Shown: piece after piece, positions 34,680 through 48,162 of the stretch
How positions within the stretch are numbered: the stretch's first letter is position 1
Layout: every line of letters starts with the position of its first letter
DNA from: Darksidea phi
Lineage: Eukaryota; Ascomycota; Dothideomycetes; Pleosporales; Lentitheciaceae
Reading direction: 5' to 3'
Assembly (NCBI GenBank): GCA_030770425.1
Contig: JASJFT010000263.1
Location: 1-56,956 of the forward strand
DNA length: 56,956 nucleotides
Translations under genes and position numbers: made by a program
The notes under the pieces: model-generated
What the model saw: the letters and a program-made list of their open reading frames with translations, nothing else
Databases searched by the model: none
Told to the model about the DNA's origin: nothing

Positions 34680-37600
34680 ATAAATAAACTATAAACTATA
34701 AAATAATAGTTCTAAAGAAGATTATAAAGTAGAATATATTTTTAATAAATTAAAGGGTATTATCTTAGACGTAGATATATTATAGATAGATAAGAACCCT
34801 TATAAAACTACGAAGGTATTCTAGAAGTTCTTAAATAACTAATTCTTTAACCTTCTTATTAATAAAAGGGCTTAGAATAAGCTTTAGATATTTTAATAAA
34901 AGTAGATACTATTATATATTTTTAATATCGAGTTTATATATCTAGTAAATAATATTAAAGATATAAATAATTATAATAATTTAAAAAGTATCTACTTATA
35001 TATTCTATAGTTAGACCTTCGTAACTATATAATTATAGTAAAAGTATCTTAGAACTAGACTATTAACTAACTTATAAATTAGATAGTAGAAATTAAAAAG
35101 AATATTTTTAAAAGTAAGATTTCTTAATATTACGGCCCGTCCCCTAGGTAACCTAGTTATTTTACTTATTTTCTATTTTAGTTAGTAGATTAGGTAATCC
35201 TAAGGATTAGTCTAATAATTAGTTAGCTTATTTAGTACGCTAAGCTCTATTTGGGTATAAGAACCCTCTATTCTTATACCCTTATAGCGCTATCTTAGGA
35301 TAGCTTTAATATACCGATTCTACTATTAGTTAATTAGAAGGCTACCTTAGCTATTATAACTCCTAGTTAATTATACTTAGTCCTAGGGTCTTATACTTAA
35401 TCTATTTATTTCTTTTATTAATATAAAGATATAATAGACTAAAAGTCTATATACTTATATTTTAGCTAAGTAAAGCTAATAAATCTAGAAGAAAACTAGA
35501 AGAAGAAGAAGATACGCTAGGTCTTTAAAGAAGAAATAAAATAAAGATAAAAAGAAGAAAAATACTTTTATTATAGAAAAAGTAACTATATCTTAAAAAG
35601 ATACTAGTTTACTTTAGTATTATTTTTAATCTTTATTAGAGCTAGACGTAAGTTACTCTAAGTAAAAGATAAACTTTTAAAGAAAAAAAGTTTAAAAAAC
35701 TAAAGTCTTTTAACTAAAATTATTATTAGGAAAAGAAATTAGAAACTTTAAAATTAAGAAGAATAATTAAGAATTTTATAAAATTTTAAAGAAAATAACT
35801 AAATAATAGTCTAATTATAGTATATTTACTTATAAATAGAGTTATATTTAGATTCGTATCTTTATCCTTTATTTAAAGAAGTAATCTAAAGAGTATAAAA
35901 TTATCTAGAAGCTAATCTATTATAGAAATAAGTAGAGAAAGATTATATATATAAAGTATAGTATAGCTAAAAATTAATATTAAAGGATATACTAAAGAGA
36001 TATAGTTATATATATTAGATAGAGATATTAAGTATAATATAATTCTAAAAAAATTATAAATTAATAAAAATAGTATAACTCTAGCTTTTATAAAGAGATT
36101 TATTTATTTATACTTAACTAAAGTTAAGATAAAAAGTAAAGAAGAAAAGAAACTAGTTATAAAGTTCTAAGTTATAAAAGTACTTATCTTTATAGCTCTA
36201 ATATAAAGGTTTAAAAGAAAGAGTAATATACTATATACTTTTATAATCTTAATAATAAATATCTAAAAAGCCTTTACTTTAAAGAAGAAGTTAGATTTAA
36301 GAGAACTTCTTTTCCCTTTTATAAAGAACTTATATAAGATCTTCTTATAAAAAGAAGTAAATATTATTATATTAAAAAAGTAGTATAGACTATATAATTA
36401 AATTAATTAAAAAGAATAAAAAGATATTATAAGTCTTATAAGAACTCTTATATAATATATTAAAGAAGAAGCTCCCTATTCTATAAAAAGAATTAATCTT
36501 TTATTTTAATAAAGGATTTATCTATATAAGTAGGTCTAGTATAACTACTTCTATACTCTTTATAAGAAAACTAGAAAAAAACCTTTAATTTTATATAGAC
36601 TACTAAATACTAAATATAATAATATAAAAGAACTACTACTTACTCCCCCTTATTAAAGAAACTTTTAACTAGATTAGAAAGATTAAATAGTATACTAAAT
36701 TAAATATTATCTAGACCTTCTATAAGATCTAGATTACTAAGAAAGATAAGTAAAAGATTACTTTTTATATCTACTTTAGTTTATATAAATAGTTAGTTAT
36801 TTTATTTAAATTAATAAATATACTTAATATCTTTTAGAGGTATATTAACTTTATATTTTATAAATTTATTAATAATTTCTATTCTATATTTATTAATAAT
36901 ATCTTTATTTATTCTTTTAGGAGTAAGAAGGATTATAAAGTTAAGATTTAAGAAATAATTAAAAAATTAGAAGCTTCGAACCTATATCTTAATATTAAAA
37001 AAAGTAAATTTAGTATAAAAAAGACTTAATATCTTAGATATATTATTAAGGTAGAAAAGAAATTAGTATAGACCTAGAAAAAGTTAAAGCTATTTAAGAA
37101 TAGATTTCTTTATTATCTATTAAAGATATCCGAAGTTTTATTAAATTTATTAACTTTTATTATTAGTTTATTAAGAACTTCTTTAAGATTATAGTTCTAC
37201 TTATTAAATTAATAGATAAGAATATAGAGTTCTTATAGAAAAAAGAATAATAAAAGATCTTTAAAATTTTAAAAAGTATATTTACTACAAAACCTATATT
37301 AGTTTATTTTAATCTAGAATTAAAAAATATATTAGAAGTAGATACTTTTAAATAGACTATAAATAGGATACTTTTCTAAATCGAAACTAATAGAGTTATA
37401 AGAATAATAGCTTATTTCTTAGTAAAGAACTTATTAGTAAAAAGTAACTATATTATTTATAATAAAGAGTTACTTATTATTATTAAATATATAAAAGAAT
37501 AGAATAGTAAACTTTAAGTAGTACTTTATATTAGAGTAATAATAAATTATAAAAATCTAAAGTACTTTATTATAACTAAATAATTTAGTAAAAGATATAT

Positions 37601-37748
37601 TTATTAGTTAGATATTTTAAGTTAGATTAATATAACTCTAGAGTATTATTTAGAAAGTATAAATACTAAAGTAGATATCTTATTCTATAGAGAATAAGAT
37701 ATCCTATAGAATAGTTCTAATAAAAGAATAAAATTATAATACTTTTAG

Positions 37749-38930
37749 CCCCCTTCCCTAGGAGCTTAGGCTACTACCCGGCGTAACGTTACGTTGGCTT
37801 CTAGGCTAGCTATATTTTTCGTAATTCTAATTACCTTATTATATTTTAATATTTCGATATCTTACGTAATAGTATAGGTAGTAACTATAGAATAATAATA
37901 GCTTCTAATTTACTAATAATATATATAGATAGTTAAACGTACCGATAATACCGAATCCCCTACTATAGATACCCGTACCTAGCCCTCTAGACCCTTATAC
38001 TACTTAACTAATAATATATCTTAGTACGGGTAGTAATAACGATAGTAAGCCTCCCTAGCTAGTCTCTATACTATTATTCGTATCGTATCTACTATAGATA
38101 CTAGTTCTATCTTCTACGTTAGGTATTCGCTCCCTTAATAGCCTCTTAAGAAGGTCGATTTCTTCTTTCTTAATAGTCTTCCCTATATAAGCTTTTCCTC
38201 TAGCCTACGTAGATAGTATAGCTACCTCTAGACGAAATACCTATCCTCGTTATATAGGACCTCGGATAGGAATATAATATAGGTAACTACTAATAGCTAT
38301 ACGAGAATCCTATTACTACTTATTCCCTCGAATATATCTAACGTATAGTTGGTTTTATACTAATAGTTATTATAATCGAGAAGCTCTATTAATAGTACCT
38401 TCCTCCTATAGTACCGGGGATACTCCGCCGTAATATTCGAAACGTTTAGAGTACTATACTCGAATAGGCTATTATACTCTAGTACCTCCTACTAAAGGAC
38501 TAGGCGAACGATCGTTGGTAAAGATATCTAGTTAGTAGATATTAATATAAGGAAGCTAGCTAAGGATAAGAGATAGATATAAGGAAGCTAGCTAAGGATA
38601 AGAGATAGATATAGTAAGTAGGATACTAGTATTATCGCGGGTAATTTTTATACTATAGGTAGTAGGTAGTAGTATTAGTACGCTAACTCCTCGTTACTAC
38701 TATTAGTCTCCTAACTAGGCTCTATAGTTCGGTATTATATATTATTTCTCGTCTAGTATCTTAATATTCGAAATATTATCTCGTCGCTTATAATCGATAG
38801 TACTATATATAGCTCTATAGCTCTATTATTATATATAAGGTATAGGTATAGTACCTCTACTATATATAAACTCCTACTATATTTCGTACGGATCTTCTAA
38901 AGAGACTCCTACTATATAAATCCAAATTAA
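37749..38930 (+). mobile_element. Family-B repeat copy B5
   Basis: 1,182 bp, beginning cccccttccctaggagctta and ending ccaaattaa, flanked by its own direct repeat ataatacttttag (37,736-37,748 and 38,931-38,943). It is inserted in gypsy D just after the RNase H region. It keeps more CpG, CA and TG (for example gttggc near 37,794 and ccaaatt near 38,922) than the other copies, so it is the least RIP-mutated one and the best guide to the original sequence. Confidence 0.85.
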
Positions 38931-40496
38931 ATAATACTTTTAGCTACTATAATTTATAAGATTAAAATATTTAAAAGTATTATTAGCTTTAGTTATTAGA
39001 GTTTTTTCTATAAGACTTCCTAGAGGAGAAGATATCTCTATCTCTTTATTATTTTTATCTCTTATAAATCTAAAAGTATTATAGAACCTTATAATTAAAG
39101 AAGATACTATCTATTAGAAGGCCTAAATAGTAATTTATATTAATTCTTAAAAATTTCTCTCTTATTTAGATCTAAAAGTCTTTCTAAGTAAATTTAGTTT
39201 AGATAAAAAGGACTAAATAATCTTCTAAAAGAAAAAGTAGGTTCTTAACTCTAAACCTTTATATATTTACTTAATATCTATAATATAATAGATTAGTTAT
39301 AGAGTACTCTAGATAAGAATCTATATATTAAATCCTAGTTTAGATCTTCTTTTAATCTAGTATATCTACTACTATTTAAATCTATATCTAGAATTATAAT
39401 ATCTATAGAAGAACTAAACTATAGAGAGAATTAAAAAAAGATTTATTATACCCTCTCCTTCTATCTAATTATATTTAAAAGAAAATTTTAATAGATTTTA
39501 TTATAGATCTTCTAAAGAGTAAGAGGTACTATAATCTTATAGTAGTTATAGACTAGCTTAGTAAGAATATTATTCTTATCCTCTTACTAAATATAGAATA
39601 AAAATAGTAGTAAAAGTCTTTATTAAGAAGATAGTTATATACTATTAGCTCCTAGACGTAATAATATTAAATTAGAGTAGTTAATTTATAGAAGACTTCT
39701 AGATATACCTTTATAATATTCTACCCTAAGATAGATAGTTTAATAAAATAAATAAATAATATAATAGAAATCTACCTCTACTAATTTATAAACTAGAATT
39801 AAAGTAATTAAATAAGTCTATATTCTATAGCTTAGATAGCTATTAAGAGTAGAAATATAGCTTTAATTAGAGTAAGCCCCTTTTTCTTATAATAAAGGTA
39901 TAATATTAACCCTATTTAATAGAATATTAAAGTAAATACTTTAGACTAGTATTATACCCCCCTCTCTTCGAAGTAAATAGTAAAAAGTATAGTTAAGAAA
40001 TTCTATAAAATATTTAAATAGATATAATTAAGTATAATAGTAGCTTAGTAGAAATAGAAGTTCTAAACTAATAAAAGAAGATAAGAAGTATCTATACTCT
40101 ATATAAAAGATAAGATATAACTATAGTATAGTATATAGTTATCTAACTCCTAGTCTAATAAGAAACTCGATTAAAAGAATATAAAGTTTTAAGTAATATA
40201 TATAATCTTCTTTACTAATATAGAATTAAATATTTCTTTAAACGTATACCTAGTATTCTATATTAATAAATTCTATCTTATTTTATAGAATCCTCTTTCT
40301 AGTTAAATTAATAACGACTAGTAACCCCCCTCTATTAAAGTTAAAGGAGAAGAGGAATAAAAAGTAAAAAATATTATAAGTAAGAAATTTTAAAAAAGAG
40401 ACTAAGATAGAGTAATTTATTATAAAGTTAAGTAGAAAAGCTATACTATAATAATATAAGAGTAAGCTTTTAATCTAAAAGGTACTATAGTATTAG

Positions 40497-40781
40497 TATT
40501 AAATAGCCTATAGTTTATAATAGTAGACTATAGGGATTTAATTAAGTAAATAGCTAGAGTATATATACGTACGTACGAAATAGAAATAATAAAATAATTT
40601 AATTTAAACGATAATCTATTATTCCTAAAGGGACTTTAGATAAAAGTCTCTTTTATCTAGAAGAATTATACGAAGCTCCGTACGTAGTAAATTACTAAGA
40701 AGGTAATCTATATATACGAATCCCGCGCGACTATATATAATTAAATATACAAGATTAGTACTAGAACTTAGTAAATAAATA
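40497..40781 (-). repeat. LTR of copia C2 (left)
   Basis: 285 bp, beginning tattaaatag and ending gtaaataaata. It pairs with 47,878-48,162 and matches the 297 bp LTRs of C1, apart from a 12 bp length difference. Confidence 0.85.
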
Positions 40782-43700
40782 CTAGTAACTTTTTCTTTTC
40801 TAGTACTAATATTCTATCCGAACTTTCTATACTAATACTAATTTTATATTTCCCTTCTTATATTTATACGAAACTAATTATTAACCTTAACTACTAATAT
40901 TATACCTATTAGTAATAGATATTAACCCCCTATTAGTATAATTAGACTATTAACGAATAAGACGTAGTCTTAGTTAGATCTAATTATTAGGTACCTACTA
41001 ATTCGTTCGTTAGTAGGACTATACGAATAGGGTTAGTATAGCTTTTCTTTATACGAAGAAGAAATCCGTTTATACTATATTATATAATATTATATAATAG
41101 GATTCTAATTATCGCTTTAACTAATTGTAGAATAGTAGGCGTTTACCTATAGGTTGGAATTAAATAATTAAGCGTTTATATAAGGGGCGGTAAGAGTAGT
41201 TTTATAATACTCCTTTTTATATAGAAAGAAAGTAAAAGTAAAATTAAATTATATAAAAGAAGAGTAGTTTATAGGTCGTATTTCTATTTATAATAAGTAA
41301 ATAGCTCGAGGAATTAAGTAAATAGATCGAGGATAGTAAATAAATAGATTAAGGGTAGTAAGTAAACGGATTAAAATAGGTAGTAGGTATAGATAGGGGG
41401 CTAATCTCTCCCTTTATAACTTTTCTTTCTTAAACCTAAATCTTACTATCCTTTATATAATTTATTCCTTTTAGTTTAGCTTCTTTTTCTTTTTATACGA
41501 ATACTAATCCCTAGTAGAACTTTAAAAATCTTAAATTTTAAAACCTCTTTATACGAAATAGCCCTCGTCTTCGTTTAGACTACTAGTACTACTAACGCGA
41601 CTACTAGTACTTCTAATATCCCTTTTTAAGGTCTTATTATATATACTACGCCGACTTACCTCTCTATTTTTCTATCTACTAGATAGCTAAATAGTAGAGC
41701 CTTTATACGAGGCCTTTATATTAATATAAATATCTTCCCTCTTTTTCGTATAAAGGGTTTTAATATTTCTTAGAATAAAGAGAGGGCTATAGTAGCGATA
41801 GCCTCGTATAATATCAAGTTACGAGTAGCCCTAAATATAAATATTTAGAAGTTTATTATAAAAATTATATAAAGAAAGAGGTACTTTTACGTAGTACTCG
41901 TATAGAGTTATAGTATAACTCCTACTACTCTCTACTAGAAGTATTATAGTCGTATAATAAGGGGCTCTAAGCCCTTTATTAAATACTATATAATACCTAG
42001 CTTCTAGGGTAGTATCTACACTTTATATATATAGTAGTCGTATAGAATTTAGTATAACTACTACGACTAGTAGATACGAGTATTAGGAGGAGAAGAGAAG
42101 AATAAAGGGGGGTAGAAGGTAGAAGAAAGAATAAAGAAAGGGAGAAGTTTTCCTTTATTTTTCCTTTATTTTTCTTTTATAATTAACTAAGATAGGTAGA
42201 AAAAGTTTATACTTTATAAGAATAATTATACTTCGTATAAACTATAGTAATAAAAGAAAGATAGAAGAAAGAAAAGAAAAAAAATAAATAGCTAAGTATA
42301 TAACTTAGTTTTATACGGGACTAATTATATCTATATATTAGTTAAGCCGATTAATAGATACTTTAATACTAACTATAAGCTTATTTATACGAATAAGCTA
42401 TACTAATAATATATTAGCTATCTTCTTTATAAAGATATTTACTAGGTTATCTTTACTATTAATCTATTAAATTTCGTTAATCTCGCGTTTCTTATACGAT
42501 TCGCGAAGGAATATAATATCTATTATAAGCCTCTTCTTATTTATTATATCTAGCTTAATAAAATAATCGTATAGTAATTTTAAATTAGTATAGATTACTA
42601 CTAGGATTACTAGAAGATTAAGGTTATGTACGATCTAGTATAGGGTCGTACTTAATACGATAGTATAATCAAATCCGCTAATTATATTATATAGCTTACT
42701 AGCTAGTATACTATATATAACTCGCTTATACTTAATAGAATTCTAATATATAATATTACCGTATAGTTAGAATTTATTACCGTCGTCTATATAAGCTTTA
42801 TTAGCTAGTATAATTAAGAATCTAAGTTATAAGTTTAAATCCCTATTATTTATAAATAAGCTATTAGTAAAGATAAATAGCTTTATACGACTTAGATTAA
42901 TTAGTATATATATTAGTCTAAGATCTACGTTATCTATTTACTACTTAATTCGTATATTAAGTACTTTAATATCTCTAGGTAATAGTTCTATAGTTTATAC
43001 GACGATTAATATATTAAAAACTACTTTAGATTAATATATTAAAGTAATATAGATATCTCGTACGCGCTATTTAATATACTACTAGGTAGTATTCTATACT
43101 ATTAGATTAATCGTACAAAGGAGTTTAGCTTATCCTCTTTAAAGTAGGATAATATTCCCGTTATCTTCGTACGTAACCTTACTACTATTAAACTTTAGTA
43201 GTTAATCCTTTACTAGGATAGTCTTTAGTTTCGTACGAAGGTTAGTAAAATATAGTATCTTCTTCTCCTTCTATAAGAACTAAGGTATAATAGTACTAAG
43301 GATATTATCTATCTATATCTCTATAATTTCGAAGATATCTTTACCTTTATATATAACTAGTAAGTATAAATCGTATAATAAAACCTATATTTCTAGTTTT
43401 TCTTTATAGTAGTTATAGTACGTCTTAAATTAGTATAGCCCTAATTCTACTATACTATATAGAGACTTTACTACTCTTAGGATTAAGTTTAAAGGGAAAA
43501 AGTATTAAATATCCTTAGGCGATCTTATATATAGTATATGAAGGAGTTTATTAGTTAATTATATATAGGCTTAGGTAATATCTCTAAGCTTATACTATAT
43601 ACCATATAATACTATTAACGCTACTCTAATAGCTAGAATTAGTTATTAGCTTATCTTCTAGATAGTTAGAGATTAAGTAAAGATAATCTTCTTTTTCTCG

Positions 43701-46700
43701 TCTAAATATTCTATAAATACTAGCCGGGACTTTTCGTATAACTATATATTCTTCCCTTTAACCTCTCGTATAAGACGAAGGTTAAAGATCTAGCTAGAAT
43801 ACTTAGTAAAATTAAACTACTTAATCTAGAAGATTTCGTTACTAATAAGTATATTTACCTTCGTATAATCCGATTCTTTAAAGGGTTCCTTAGGTATATT
43901 AATAATACTATCTATATAGAGTTTAACTACTAGTTTATAATTATTTTTTTTCTTCTAGATTAGAAAAGTATTTATAATTAGTATAGAATTCCTTCGAGGT
44001 CTCCCTTTACCTCGTTTCTTCGATTCTTTAACTTATATAGGAGGGGATTCTTCTTTTCTTAGTCTTCTACGCTTCCTCGTATACGGTTATTTAACTTAGA
44101 CTAAGGTAGATTTATTAGAATTAGTATCTTTACTTAATCGGTTATTAGTTTCGTATAGAGAAGTCTATTTATAATAGTATTTCTTAACTTATATATATTA
44201 TATAGTAAGTAGTCTATTATCTAGATAGATAGTAATATCTTTATCTTTAATTTCTATAATTTTATATAGACCTATCTAACCTTTCTTCTCTCTCTATATT
44301 ATAACTTTTATCTTAAGAGGAAGATTAAGGATATCGTATAATAGTCCGTTCCTTATATTTAATATATAGTTAATATCTAGCTTCGTACGTTTTACTTAAA
44401 TTATTTTAATAGTCTTTTATATAGTATTAGTATATTTAATAATATCTAGGAATAAAGAAGAATCTATATTAACTTAAGGATATATACTAAAGACGAGTAG
44501 TATAGATATAATACTATTTAGACCTATTATATTATTTAAAGCTTTAACTACTATCTAGAGAAGCGATTCGTCTAGTATATAATTACTAAGTTTAGCTTTA
44601 AGAATATTAAATACGTATTTTAAGAATATATATATATATTTTATCTTATTAATAGTCTAGTATACTTTAATAGGTATCTATTAATATTCTACTCTAATAA
44701 TCTTCGTATAAGTTTTAAATTCTTCTAAAGTAAAATTCGTACCTAGGTTATATATAATATAGTCTAGTAGTTCTTAGTATATATTAATCTAATATATATA
44801 GAGTATATCCTAAGTATCTTATATAGAGAGTAATTTTAGGAATATAGCTACTTAGAAGGAAGTATCGGTATTAATTATATATAGGATATTCTTTCTACTA
44901 ATCTATATAACGTCGATAATTACCTTATAATTAAAATAGGTATTATTCTTAATTAAAAACTTAAATCTCTTTAGTATAGATCCGTACGATTAGTAGAAGT
45001 AATAGAATTTTATAATTTATTCTAGTACCGATAGGTTTACTTCGTAGCTAGCGCTTATAAGTAGATTATATAGTCGTTCCGTACGAGGGTAGCTAAAACG
45101 GCGATATAGCCGACGTAGCTCTAATTCTATAAAGAACGACGTTATATCTACTAGACTAATATTAAAGAATAGATAGTTCTATTTATATATAATAGAAATA
45201 GTTATTTTATTCTTTTATACTATATAATTAAGGACGTTATTAAAGTAGACTTCTAGTCAGTTAGTATCTACTAGTAATAGTAGAAAGGGTATTAGGGTAT
45301 TTAAGATATAGTAGGTAACTATTCTAATCGGATTTTTAATTCGTATAGTTCCTAAAGATATTACTAAATTCTATCTACTAAAGCTAATAGTTATATTATA
45401 AGATATCTAGTTAACTTTTATATAGGGGTTCTTATATATATATATCTTAAGTTATACTTTTCTAATTATCGATATTTATATAATACTAATATCCTATAGT
45501 TCTCCTTAGTATACTATATAGTAATAGTCTTTAAGGAAGAATTAGTTAGCTTAAGATTAATAATCTTTATTAATTCTATAAATATCTTCGCTAGTTATAC
45601 GATAAAGGTATACTATTAATATAAGATAGTTAAGTATACGTTTACTCTTCTTAATATCTTTCTTAGATCTATTACTATTATTCTTATATATAGTATTAAT
45701 ATCCGCGTTATTATTAGAAAGTTCTTTAAAGTCTATAATATAGGTAGTTATCTTATTATACGAGGGTATTTAGTAGTATATATCTTTAAAGAATATAATA
45801 TACTATATTCTAGCTCTAAAATAATCCGTACGATTATAATTTAATAACTAGTAACCTTCTTTATAATAAATAAAGTATCTTTTTCTTCTTAGTCTAGTAT
45901 TATTATCTCTTTCTTATACGGTAAATAGTCTACTATATAGTTAGAATCGTCTACGCTAGAATAGTCTATCTTATACTAGATAGTATAAGTTATACCGTTG
46001 GTTAGTATAAAAAGTATTATACGAGTCCTAGGTATATTAGTTATTACTTTATTAGTTAAGTAAGACTTATAGCGCTAACTAGAGATTATTAAATAATTCT
46101 TTATATATTATCTTAAATAAGAGTAAAACTTATTCTAGCTTATAATATCTATAATATACTTATAATACTACTATATAAAGTTATATTTCCCTATAAAACT
46201 ATAGGCCGAGTACTCGTTATATAAGAGTAAGCTTATTAATTATAGCTTCTAGTATCTTATATAGTATCTTATTAGAGTTCTCCTATCTTACCCGTACGAA
46301 TATTATTATAGTCTAGTTAGTATAGTATTAGCTATAGTTAATATTTATATTAAAGTATTTATTAAATATTTTATATAGATACTTCTAAGTTTAACTAGAA
46401 CTAATAATTATTAGATAGTAGGTATTTATACGACCCTTAAGAATATCTAGAAAGATATTTAAGTATTAGAACTTATAAATCTTAAGGTATTTATATAGTT
46501 CGATAAAGATTCGTACCTTATTAATAAGAATATCGTATAGTTTACTAGTATAGTTATTCGCCTTTCTCTATATTTTTTAGAATTAGATAAGCTTTTTAGG
46601 TAGAAGGGATATATTAGTATATTCTCGAATTAATAGAAGTTTATACGGATTATATATCGGTACTAAGACTAATTAATAGAATAGCTATATAGTTAGTAGA

Positions 46701-47877
46701 GGGATTAAGGCTTTCTATATAAAAGAAGGAGGTTTATATAATAGGTAGATAGATACTATTCTTTATTATAGTAAGATAGTATTATATAAAGGCTCGGGTA
46801 TATACCTTAGAGGCTAAGGACCCTACTAGGTATTCTAGAGAGAGAAAGAAGGGAAAGGATCTTAATAGATATCCTTTCTATTCTTCTTAGGACTTAATTC
46901 CCTCTTCCTATTATTATACGGGTTATAGACCGTAAGTCTAGAAGATATCGACCTAGAATTCTTAATACTAAAGTTCTAATACGTAATATCGTATAACTTC
47001 TATAATTAGGTAGTCTTAAGATTTAAGATAGGGTATACGCCTTACTTTTTAAGAATATACTTAAGCTCTCTCTTAAACGCGTAATTAGTATAGTTTTAAT
47101 AACTAATAGTCTAGTCTTAGAAGTCTTCTAGGAAGCTTTATATAAAGATTTCTTCTACTCTACTTAATATATATAGTTTAATAAGTATATATCCTATATA
47201 TAAGTTAAGCTAGATAATATCTTCCTCTAATTTAGTATCGATATTAGTAAGGTTAATCCTATTAGTCTAGTACTAAGAATCGACCTTATACTTTAATATT
47301 ACTACTAAGATATTTATATTATAGGAGTATTTATCGTATAGAGTATTATCCCTTCTTATTACTAGTCTTTTTCCTTTTATACGCGATAATAGTAGTAGAG
47401 GTTCTTATTCCTATATAGAGAATAAGGATCCTTCTTCGTCCTTTATAGGTAGGAGTTAGGTAGCTTATTTTAACGCTATAGTTTAATTAGTCGGTATTAC
47501 TTATACGTTTATACGATAGTAGAAGGAGGGTAGGTAGATCGCGGACTTATATTTATATAATATAGGTTAGTATAGTAGCTATACTATCGTATTCTTATTA
47601 TATAAAAGTAGGTAGTATATTTATTAATTTATTAGCTATCTATCTTTATATAAAAGAAGTCGATCTTCTTTTCTATATAGACGTACGGGATAGAGTTAGT
47701 ATATAATACTCGTTAACTCTATCTCTACTTTCTATATAGAATAGGTACGAAATAAAGTCTAGGGTAGTCTAGAAGGTCTTCGTCTTTACTCTTACTAATT
47801 TATAATTTTATCGTACGGGGTAGAAGCTTATTATAGTAATTTATTAGCTTCTATTATATAGTTTAATTACTAATTAG

Positions 47878-48162
47878 TATTAAATAGTCTATAGTTTATA
47901 ATAGTAGACTATAGGGATTTAATTAAGTAAATAGCTAGAGTATATATATATATATACGAAATAGAAATAATAAAATAATTTAATTTAAATAATAATCTAT
48001 TATTCCTAAAGGAACTTTAGATAAAAGCCCCTTTTATTTAAAAGAATCGTATAAAGCTCCGTATATAGTAAATTACTAAGAAGGTAATCTATACGTACGA
48101 ATCCTATACGACCGTACGTAATTAAACGTACGAGATTAGTACTAGAACTTAGTAAACGAATA
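47878..48162 (-). repeat. LTR of copia C2 (right)
   Basis: 285 bp, followed by the TSD attag. It carries a short ta-repeat (about 47,941-47,956) at the position where the other copies have tacgtacg. Confidence 0.85.

Larger units (their letters stand above)
40497..48162 (-). mobile_element. Full-length Ty1/copia element C2, RIP-inactivated
   Basis: 7.67 kb, with two 285 bp LTRs (40,497-40,781 and 47,878-48,162) and the TSD attag (40,492-40,496 and 48,163-48,167). The pol relic reads on the minus strand. Near 42,840-42,960 the pattern DLRL-YI...IKLFIFT-S-...NN-DL-QL-F is typical of the RT/RNase H end of ascomycete copia polyproteins. A weaker integrase-like stretch lies near 46,500-46,580. 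About 1.5 kb of non-coding sequence separates pol from the 40,781 LTR; C1 shares it. It is inserted in gypsy D. Confidence 0.8.

Noticed and set aside
33509..38930. B4 and B5 as the two LTRs of one gypsy element around the RT at 36,580-36,850
   Set aside because: They are similar, direct and flank an RT, but each has its own different 13 bp TSD, the same repeat exists elsewhere without an RT, and the true 182 bp LTRs were found at 32,661 and 50,521.
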